DNA of 64,000 bases from the NCBI RefSeq assembly GCF_014230465.1, contig NZ_JAAXCY010000009.1:248001-312000 (forward strand), given 5' to 3'. Positions 57,570 to 64,000 of this stretch are shown here, piece by piece (position 1 is the first letter of the stretch; each line of letters opens with the position of its first letter). This DNA comes from Pseudomonas cremoris (GTDB lineage Bacteria; Pseudomonadota; Gammaproteobacteria; Pseudomonadales; Pseudomonadaceae). Under the pieces are notes generated by a model that saw only the letters and a list, made by a program, of their open reading frames with translations, was not told where the DNA came from and made no database searches. The position numbers and the translations under genes were made by a program.

Positions 57570-58967
57570 TTATTCGCCCGAGGTATCGGCCGCGCTGCGC
57601 TTGCGCTTGCTGCCACTGCGGCGGCGTTTTTTCGGGCCTTCGCCATCGCCTTTGCTGCCGAGGTCACGAATCATGTCGCGGCGCTCGCTGTCATTGGCGT
57701 CCTGGTAGTCGGTCCACCATTCGCCCAGGCCGTCGGTCTGCTCGCCGGCGCTTTCGCGCAGCAGCAGGAAGTCGTAGCCGGCGCGGAAGCGTGGGTTGTC
57801 CAGCAGCAGATCGGCACGTTTGCCGCTGCGGCGGGGCAGGCGCTCCTGCATGTCCCAGATCTCACGGATCGGCATGGTGAAGCGCTTCGGAATAGCGATG
57901 CGCTGGCACTGTTCGGCGATGAGTTCGTGAGCGGCTTCCTGCATGGCTGGAATCGGCGGCATGCCACGGTCTTGCAGACGCAGTACGCGTTTTGGCAAGG
58001 CCGGCCACAACAGTGCGGCAAACAGGAACGCCGGGGTTACCGGCTTGTTCTGCTTGATGCGCAGGTCGGTGTTGATCAACGCCTCGCTGATCAGCGTGTG
58101 GGTATAGGTCGGGTTGTGTTCCAGTGCTTCGGCGCTGGCCGGGAACAGTGGATCGAACAATTGCAGGTCGACCAACATTTCGAAGGTGTCCGCCGCGTAG
58201 CCCGAGAGAAACAGCTTGAGCACTTCTTCGAACAGACGTGCCGAGGGGATTTCCCGCAGCATCGGTGCCAGCTCGCGAATCGGTGCAGCAGTGTGCTTCT
58301 CGATGCCGAAGTTCAGCTTGGCGGCAAAGCGCACGGCCCGCAGCATGCGCACCGGGTCTTCCTGGTAACGCTGTGTCGGGTCGCCGATCAGGCGGATCAG
58401 GTTGTTGCGAATGTCGTGTACGCCATTGGCGTAATCGAGGATGCGCTCGCTGACCGGATCGTAATAGAGGGCGTTGATGGTGAAGTCGCGGCGCTGCGCG
58501 TCTTCTTCCAGGCTGCCATAGACGTTGTCGCGCAAGATGCGCCCGCTTTCGTTACGCGAAGACTGATTGGTGTCTTCCTCGTCATCGTTTTGCGGGTGGC
58601 CGGCGCGGAAGGTGGCGACTTCGATGATTTCGCGGCCGAAATGGATGTGCACCAGCTTGAAGCGGCGGCCGATGATCCGCGCATTGCGGAACTCGGCGCG
58701 CACTTGCTCGGGCGTGGCGCTGGTGGCGACGTCAAAATCCTTGGGCGTGATGTTAAGCAGCATGTCGCGCACGCAACCACCTACCAGATAGGCCTGGTAA
58801 CCGGCGTTCTGCAAACGTTCGACGATATTCACCGCATAACGGCTGAATTGAGCACGTTGCAGCGAATGCTGGCTGCTATTGAGCACTTCAGGCGTGCTGC
58901 GTTTGTGTTGCGTACGACGCAAGGGAGAACGGAATGACTGGAACAACTTCTTCAGCATGGGATGCAC
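57570..58967 (-). CDS. pcnB: Poly(A) polymerase I
   Basis: This 465-residue class II nucleotidyltransferase adds poly(A) tails to RNA for decay. The catalytic region contains YLVGGCVRDMLL and KDFDVATSATPEQV (near 60-88) with the paired aspartates. The RNA-binding domain follows. The C-terminus is a basic Lys/Arg tail (KKRRRSGSKRKR). It lies downstream of crcZ and upstream of folK. Confidence 0.97.
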   Translation of the reverse strand: MHPMLKKLFQSFRSPLRRTQHKRSTPEVLNSSQHSLQRAQFSRYAVNIVERLQNAGYQAYLVGGCVRDMLLNITPKDFDVATSATPEQVRAEFRNARIIGRRFKLVHIHFGREIIEVATFRAGHPQNDDEEDTNQSSRNESGRILRDNVYGSLEEDAQRRDFTINALYYDPVSERILDYANGVHDIRNNLIRLIGDPTQRYQEDPVRMLRAVRFAAKLNFGIEKHTAAPIRELAPMLREIPSARLFEEVLKLFLSGYAADTFEMLVDLQLFDPLFPASAEALEHNPTYTHTLISEALINTDLRIKQNKPVTPAFLFAALLWPALPKRVLRLQDRGMPPIPAMQEAAHELIAEQCQRIAIPKRFTMPIREIWDMQERLPRRSGKRADLLLDNPRFRAGYDFLLLRESAGEQTDGLGEWWTDYQDANDSERRDMIRDLGSKGDGEGPKKRRRSGSKRKRSAADTSGE

Positions 58968-59104
58968 TGTTTGAAGGAATGTTCGGCCATAACGAAGAAT
59001 GACCGCATGATGGGCGGGGATTCTAGCATTTAGTCAGGGGATGGTGTAGGAACAAGCTGCAGGCCTTGCGCCATAAGCCTTAAAAGGTCAAATCCCGGAA
59101 ACTA

Positions 59105-59465
59105 CAAGGGGAGCCGAAGCTCCCCCAGAAGTAGTTGCGTGCTCTATTTTTATTATTGGTTGCGGGCTTCTTGTTTTTGTTGATCGCCCTCGCCATGAAG
59201 CTTCACCTTCATGACACTCCCAATCGGGAGCCAAGAGCAAACGGATTGCTTTGGTCGCTGTGTTGCTGATCTACGATCCAACCAGTTCAGGCTCTGCCTT
59301 AGGGCAGTTTTTGTTGTTCTCGGCCTGGTTGCGGGGCAAGCCCCAAATGCAACGCCTCTCCAAAAGAATCAGTTAGCTGCGCCTCCGCCGTGTTGTTTTT
59401 GTTATGCGTGAGTCGATTCGTCTTATTTTTATTGTCTTGTACAAAGCTTGTTATTGTTTTTGTAC
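59105..59465 (-). ncRNA. crcZ: CrcZ small RNA (Hfq/Crc-titrating)
   Basis: There is no protein gene between cbrB and pcnB, but the minus strand carries repeated CA motifs of AAnAAnAA type, for example near 59450-59440, 59410-59395, 59320-59308 and 59185-59165 (AACAAAAACAA, AACAACAAAAAC, ATAAAAATA). Such repeats bind Hfq-Crc and define CrcZ/CrcX/CrcY. The position downstream of cbrB is that of crcZ in all pseudomonads. A sigma-54 promoter lies just upstream and a GGGGAGC-TTCG-GCTCCCC hairpin at 59127-59107 ends it. Ends are approximate. CrcZ relieves catabolite repression when poor carbon sources are used. Confidence 0.85.
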
Positions 59466-59474
59466 TAAGCATAT

Positions 59475-59491
59475 AGCAGGGTGCGTGCCAA
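59475..59491 (-). promoter_or_regulatory. Sigma-54 promoter of crcZ
   Basis: On the minus strand TTGGCACGCACCCTGCT has GG and GC (complement of 59488-59489 and 59476-59477) separated by 10 bp, the -24/-12 pattern. Transcription should start about 12 nt further on (near 59465). The CbrB protein encoded upstream is a sigma-54 activator. Confidence 0.88.
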
Positions 59492-59552
59492 CTTTTGTAC
59501 CGACCAACAAAATCAGGGGGTTGAGGCGATTTTTGGTTTTTGACAGGCCAAA

Positions 59553-59589
59553 AAAAGCCGGGGCTTCGTTACCGTAAGCCCCGGCTTTT
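59553..59589 (-). terminator. cbrB terminator
   Basis: AAAAGCCGGGGCTT (59553-59566) pairs with AAGCCCCGGCTTTT (59576-59589), flanked by A- and T-runs. It separates the cbrB transcript from crcZ. Confidence 0.9.
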
Positions 59590-59614
59590 GTTACGCAAAA
59601 AATCAGCGGTAACA
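59589..59614. promoter_or_regulatory. Candidate CbrB-binding site upstream of crcZ
   Basis: TGTTAC (59589-59594) and GTAACA (59609-59614) are a perfect inverted repeat with a 14-bp spacer, about 110 bp upstream of the sigma-54 promoter, the usual distance for an enhancer-type site. A further TGTTACC half-site is at 59634-59640. This matches the type of sequence reported for CbrB in Pseudomonas. Confidence 0.75.
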
Positions 59615-59655
59615 GTTTTTTCACAACTGAGGGTGTTACCTGTGGGGGAACACCC

Positions 59656-61086
59656 TCAACTCTCGCTGGCTACCCCGGTCTTGCGGCGTGGAATGCCCAG
59701 GCGCTGGCGGCGTTCCCACAGGCATTTACGGCTCACACCCAGTTTGCGTGCCAGTTCAGTCTCGGTCATGTGGTCCTGGTGTTCGAGGACGAAATGCTGG
59801 AAGTAATCTTCCAGTGACAAATCCTCAGTCGGCTCATGGCTGGTGTTGCTGCCACCGCCCTGTTGCGGGGCCAAGCCGATGAAATCGTCGTCTTCCAGGT
59901 CGCTCAGTTCGATATCAATGCCCAGCAACTCAGCGGAAATCTCCGGACTCTCCGACAGGATTACCGCGCGCTCGACGGCGTTTTCCAGTTCCCGCACGTT
60001 ACCGGGCCACGAGTAATGCCGAATTGCCTGCTCGGCATCCGGGGCAAACTTGAGGTCGGTACGGTTGATGCGCGCGCTCTGGCGTAGCAGGAACGCGTTG
60101 GCGATCTCGTTGACGTCTGCGCCACGCTCACGCAGGGCAGGCAGCTTGAGAGCAATGACATGCAGGCGGTAATACAAGTCTTCACGGAACTGGCCGATCT
60201 TGGCCAGGCTTTTCAAGTCACGGTGCGTTGCCGCGATCAAGCGTACATCCACCTTTTGTGACTGCACCGAGCCCACACGGCGAATCTCGCCTTCTTGCAG
60301 CACGCGCAGCAATCGCGCCTGGGCTTCCAGTGGCAGCTCGCCGATTTCGTCGAGGAACAACGTGCCGCCGTCCGCTGCCTCCACCAGGCCAGCACGTCCA
60401 GCGCTGGCGCCGGTAAAGGCGCCTTTCTCGTGGCCGAACAATTCGGACTCTATCAGCGATTCCGGGATCGCCGCACAGTTCACCGAGATCATCGGCGCCT
60501 TGGCACGCTTGGACAGGTTGTGCAGGGCGCGGGCGACCAGTTCTTTACCGGTGCCCGACTCGCCCTGGATCAACACATTGGAGTCGGTCGGCGCTACTTT
60601 GCGGATCTTGCTGTACAGGTCCTGCATCGGTGGGCAGGAGCCGATGATGCCGATTTCGCCGTTGCTGTTATCAACCCCGGGTTTGTCAGCGGTTTTGCCG
60701 GCGGGGCGCTGTTCGGCAGGCGCACTGCTGGCCGACTGACGGTCGCGCAGGATACGGGCCACGGCCTGGAGCATTTCGTCATGGTCGAACGGCTTGGCGA
60801 TGTAGTCCACCGCGCCCATCTTCATGGAGTCCACCGCCGAGCGCAGGCTGGCGTAGCTGGTCATGATCAGCACCGGCGTGCCCTGGCCAAGCTTGATCAG
60901 CTCAGTGCCCGGCGCGCCCGGCAGGCGCAGGTCGCTGACAATCAGGTCGAACGTGGGAATGCTGAAACGCTCCTGGGCTTCCTGCACCGAGCCAGCTTCG
61001 CTGACCTGGTACTGATTACGTTCAAGCAGGCGACGCAAGGCAGAGCGGATAATGGTTTCGTCTTCGACGATCAAAATGTGCGGCAT
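59656..61086 (-). CDS. cbrB: Sigma-54-dependent response regulator CbrB
   Basis: This 476-residue NtrC-type activator has a receiver domain (1-120, phospho-acceptor D52 in IVSDLRLPG), an AAA+ domain (about 145-370) with Walker A GESGTGKE and the sigma-54-contacting loop GAFTGA, and a C-terminal helix-turn-helix ([21 protein letters not shown]). It activates crcZ and amino-acid catabolism genes. It is 22 bp downstream of cbrA. Confidence 0.98.
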   Translation of the reverse strand: MPHILIVEDETIIRSALRRLLERNQYQVSEAGSVQEAQERFSIPTFDLIVSDLRLPGAPGTELIKLGQGTPVLIMTSYASLRSAVDSMKMGAVDYIAKPFDHDEMLQAVARILRDRQSASSAPAEQRPAGKTADKPGVDNSNGEIGIIGSCPPMQDLYSKIRKVAPTDSNVLIQGESGTGKELVARALHNLSKRAKAPMISVNCAAIPESLIESELFGHEKGAFTGASAGRAGLVEAADGGTLFLDEIGELPLEAQARLLRVLQEGEIRRVGSVQSQKVDVRLIAATHRDLKSLAKIGQFREDLYYRLHVIALKLPALRERGADVNEIANAFLLRQSARINRTDLKFAPDAEQAIRHYSWPGNVRELENAVERAVILSESPEISAELLGIDIELSDLEDDDFIGLAPQQGGGSNTSHEPTEDLSLEDYFQHFVLEHQDHMTETELARKLGVSRKCLWERRQRLGIPRRKTGVASES

Positions 61087-61108
61087 TGATTCAATTCTCT
61101 CGACGGTC

Positions 61109-64000
61109 TCAGTTCACAGCGGACGTCGCTTCGACATGACGCGGCAAGGTCACCCGAATACGGGTGCCGCGTTGGCTTTCGGTGTCAGCCGGGCTGTCGA
61201 TGGTGATTTGTCCATAATGCTCTTCAACGATGGAATAGACCAGTGCAAGGCCCAGACCAGTACCTTCACCTGGGTCCTTGGTGGTGAAGAAGGGTTCGAA
61301 CAATCGGTCCATGATGTTCTGTGGAATGCCGCTGCCCTCGTCTTCGACGATCAGGTCGACCGTATGCTCGAAAGCCTCGGTCTTGACACGTACCGCGCCA
61401 CCGGCCGGCGTTGCATCACGGGCGTTGGACAGCAAGTTGATCAGCACTTGGGCCAGGCGTTGCGAGTCGCCGTCGACCCAGTGTTCCGGGTCGCATAAAT
61501 TGAAGAACTGTACTTCGAAATTGCGCCGGTTCAAGGCCAGCAGCCCAATGGCGTCTTGTGCCACTTCGGCCAGGCATACGGCTTCATCCTGATTCTGGTG
61601 CGCACCGGCGTGGGCGAAGCTCATCAGTGACTGCACGATGCGCGAGACACGCTTGGTCTGCTCAAGTATTTGCCCGCTGATTTCGGTGATTTCGCCGTCT
61701 TCTTCGCGTTCTTCCCGCAGGTTCTGCGCGAGGCACGCGATACCGGTGATCGGGTTGCCGATCTCATGGGCCACACCGGCTGCGAGGCGACCAATGCTGG
61801 CGAGACGCTCGGAGTGCACCAGCTTGTCTTCGAGCATCTGGGTTTCGGTCAGGTCTTCCACCAGTAGCACCAGGCCGCTATTACCGGGCGCCAGCGGTTC
61901 GTCGATGGCCGCTTTGTGCAGGTTGAGCCAGCGGGTCTGGCCGTCGAGGGCCAGGTGTTGCTTGTGCAAGTGCTCGTCAGGCAGGTTGATGAAGCCTTGC
62001 AGCAGTTCTTTCCACGGCTCGCCCAAGGTGTTCAGGCGCGAGCCGACCACCCGTTGCGCGGCGATGCCGGTGAGTTCTTCCATGGCTTTGTTCCACATCA
62101 GGATCTCCTGATCCTTGGCCAGGGAGCAGACGCCCATCGGCAATTCCTGCAGGGTCTGGCGGTGGTAGCGGCGCAGGGCATCCAGTTCGGCTGCAAGGCC
62201 GGTGAGGCGCGAGTGGTAGTCCTCCAGGCGGCTCTCGATGAAGTGGATGTCTTCGGTCACGTAGTTTTCGCCACCGGCCTTATAGGGCAGGAAGGTTTCC
62301 ACCATGTCTTGGGACACGCTGGGCCCCATCAGCCCTGACAGGTTGGCTTCGATACGGTCGCGCAGGCGACGCAGCGCATACGGGCGGCGTTCGTCAAAGG
62401 GCAAGTAGAGGTCGCGCAATGCCTGTTCGACTTCTTTTTGCGCGGCCTTGGCGCCGAGGGGCTTGGCCAGTTGCGTGGCAAACTCCTGGGGCGAGGCGGC
62501 ATGCAGTTCGCGGCGTTGTGGGCGGCGCACGTTATCAACCGCGCAGGCCTCGGCGGCGCTGGTTTCTTCGGGGCTGGCGTTGGTGAACAGCGAGATCAGG
62601 GTGAACATCAGCACGTTGGCGGCCAGCGACGCAATGGCTGCCATGTGCCAACTGGTGTCGTCCAGCACGTAGATCATGTTCAGCAGCGGGATGTAGAAGC
62701 CCTGCAAGTTGCCGACCAGCGGCAGCAGCATGGTCACGATCCACACCAGGATCCCCGCTAGCAGCCCGGCGATAAAGCCACGACGATTGGCCGTCGGCCA
62801 GTACAGCACTGACAACACGCCTGGCAGGAATTGCAAGGTGGCGACAAACGCGACGATGCCCAGGTTGGCCAGGTCCTGGCCCGCGCCCAGCAGCAGGTAG
62901 AACCCGTAGCCGGCCATGATGATCGCGACGATCAGTGCTCGGCGCGTCCATTTCAACCAGCGGTAGATATTGCCCTCAGCGGGCGGCTGGTACAGCGGCA
63001 GTACCAAGTGGTTTAGCGCCATGCCCGACAGCGCCAACGTCGTGACGATAATCAAGCCGCTGGCCGCCGACAGACCGCCGACATACGCCAGCATCGCCAG
63101 GGCCGGGCTATTGGCGGCGATGCCGATGCCCAGGGTGAAGTATTCGGGGTTGGTGGTGGCGCCCAGTTTCAGGCCGGCCCACAAGATTAGCGGTACCGCC
63201 AGGCTCATCAGCAGCAGGAACAGGGGCAGGCCCCAACTGGCGCTGACCAGCGAGCGCGGGTTGAGGTTCTCGGTGAAGGTCATGTGATACATGTGCGGCA
63301 TCACAATCGCCGAGGCGAAGAACACCAGCAGCAGGGTGCGCCACGGGCCTTCCTGCAGCGGAGTATGCAAGGCGGCGAGGGCGGTCTGGTTCTGCAGCAG
63401 CCACAGTTCCAGTTGCTGCGGGCCGTCGAATACGCCGTAGAGCGCGTAGAGGCCGACGCCACCGATGGCGATCAGCTTGATGACCGACTCGAAAGCAATC
63501 GCGAAGACCAAACCTTCGTGTTTTTCACGGGTGGCGATGTGGCGCGAACCGAAGAAAATCGTGAACAACGTGATCAGCGCGCAGAAGGCCAGCGCGACGC
63601 GATGCTGCACGGGTTCGCGGGTGAGGATACTGATGGAGTCGGCCACTGCCTGGATCTGTAGCGCCAATAACGGCAGCACGCCGATCAGCATGAACACCGT
63701 GGTCAGTGCACCGGCCCAGGTGCTGCGAAAGCGGAAGGCAAACAGGTCGGCCAGGGACGACAGCTGATAGGTGCGGGTGATTTTCAGGATCGGGTACAGC
63801 AACACCGGCGCCAGCAGGAACGCACCGGACACCCCGAGGTAGCTGGAGAGAAAGCCATAGCCATATTGATAGGCCAGGCCCACCGTGCCATAGAACGCCC
63901 AGGCGCTGGCATAAACGCCGAGGGACAAGGTGTAGGTCAACGGATGGCGAATGATCGCCCGCGGAATCATTCCACGCTCACTGATCCAAGCCACCCCGAA
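61109..64000 (-). CDS. cbrA: Sensor kinase CbrA (5' end outside the window)
   Basis: At least 963 residues are visible; the first about 20 codons lie beyond the right edge, since the frame stays open there and the family begins about 20 residues earlier. The N-terminal half is an SLC5 (sodium/solute symporter) module with about 13 transmembrane segments. A PAS-like domain (about 600-720), a HisKA domain with phospho-acceptor in [14 protein letters not shown], and a HATPase domain with DEGSGIP and [11 protein letters not shown] follow. It pairs with CbrB to control carbon and nitrogen use; histidine transport has been reported for the SLC5 part in P. putida and fluorescens relatives. Confidence 0.97.
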   Translation of the reverse strand, partial: FGVAWISERGMIPRAIIRHPLTYTLSLGVYASAWAFYGTVGLAYQYGYGFLSSYLGVSGAFLLAPVLLYPILKITRTYQLSSLADLFAFRFRSTWAGALTTVFMLIGVLPLLALQIQAVADSISILTREPVQHRVALAFCALITLFTIFFGSRHIATREKHEGLVFAIAFESVIKLIAIGGVGLYALYGVFDGPQQLELWLLQNQTALAALHTPLQEGPWRTLLLVFFASAIVMPHMYHMTFTENLNPRSLVSASWGLPLFLLLMSLAVPLILWAGLKLGATTNPEYFTLGIGIAANSPALAMLAYVGGLSAASGLIIVTTLALSGMALNHLVLPLYQPPAEGNIYRWLKWTRRALIVAIIMAGYGFYLLLGAGQDLANLGIVAFVATLQFLPGVLSVLYWPTANRRGFIAGLLAGILVWIVTMLLPLVGNLQGFYIPLLNMIYVLDDTSWHMAAIASLAANVLMFTLISLFTNASPEETSAAEACAVDNVRRPQRRELHAASPQEFATQLAKPLGAKAAQKEVEQALRDLYLPFDERRPYALRRLRDRIEANLSGLMGPSVSQDMVETFLPYKAGGENYVTEDIHFIESRLEDYHSRLTGLAAELDALRRYHRQTLQELPMGVCSLAKDQEILMWNKAMEELTGIAAQRVVGSRLNTLGEPWKELLQGFINLPDEHLHKQHLALDGQTRWLNLHKAAIDEPLAPGNSGLVLLVEDLTETQMLEDKLVHSERLASIGRLAAGVAHEIGNPITGIACLAQNLREEREEDGEITEISGQILEQTKRVSRIVQSLMSFAHAGAHQNQDEAVCLAEVAQDAIGLLALNRRNFEVQFFNLCDPEHWVDGDSQRLAQVLINLLSNARDATPAGGAVRVKTEAFEHTVDLIVEDEGSGIPQNIMDRLFEPFFTTKDPGEGTGLGLALVYSIVEEHYGQITIDSPADTESQRGTRIRVTLPRHVEATSAVN

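Noticed and set aside
59211..59411. 66-codon frame on the plus strand between pcnB and cbrB
   Set aside because: It lies opposite crcZ, has low-complexity sequence and no ribosome binding site.

Overview
The window is a chromosomal segment of a fluorescent Pseudomonas (P. fluorescens group). Protein sequences and gene order are typical of that genus: the cbrAB-crcZ-pcnB-folK-panBC block, recN/grpE-dnaK-dnaJ-dapB-carAB-greA, ftsH-folP-glmM-tpiA-secG, rimP-nusA-infB-rbfA-truB-rpsO-pnp, lldR/lldP/dld, and paired REP sequences with the GGGAGCGGGCTTGCTC core. No ribosomal RNA, IS element, integrase or CRISPR array was seen.

Positions 1-7676 are accessory DNA next to the 3' end of the tmRNA gene ssrA, a common integration hotspot. 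The region holds a HEPN-like protein gene whose stop codon overlaps a tRNA-shaped RNA with an abnormally long anticodon arm (1048-1149). It also holds an HNH nuclease-like gene, a GNAT-like gene, a divergent pair with PD-(D/E)XK-like and phospholipase D-like nuclease signatures, two paralogous small proteins separated by a 57-bp near-perfect palindrome, and an XRE regulator. None of these is an obvious housekeeping gene, and several have nuclease or toxin-like motifs. The HEPN gene plus tRNA-like RNA is the best candidate for an undescribed system.

Positions 7677-14247 carry ssrA, a small periplasmic protein, and the lactate locus (lldR, lldP and a two-domain FAD/Fe-S D-lactate dehydrogenase) with a clear LldR operator; lldD is missing from its usual place. 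Positions 14284-18515 carry smpB (the tmRNA partner), ratA, rnfH, bamE, fur and recN.

Positions 18689-28830 hold the heat-shock genes grpE-dnaK-dnaJ behind a textbook sigma-32 promoter, dapB, carAB with a terminator-like leader hairpin, and greA. Positions 28832-44970 are a long run of RNA and ribosome biology genes: yhbY, rlmE, ftsH, folP, glmM, tpiA, secG, tRNA-Leu(GAG), initiator tRNA-Met, rimP-nusA-infB-rbfA-truB-rpsO-pnp.

Positions 45180-59103 hold a double-BON periplasmic protein behind a candidate sigma-54 promoter, a DUF748 protein, an rRNA methyltransferase-like gene, an MpaB/DUF2236 oxygenase-like gene, acs, pgi, panC-panB, folK and pcnB, with two REPIN-type repeats. The window ends with the carbon/nitrogen control module crcZ-cbrB-cbrA; a sigma-54 promoter and a TGTTAC-N14-GTAACA palindrome precede crcZ, and cbrA runs off the right edge.
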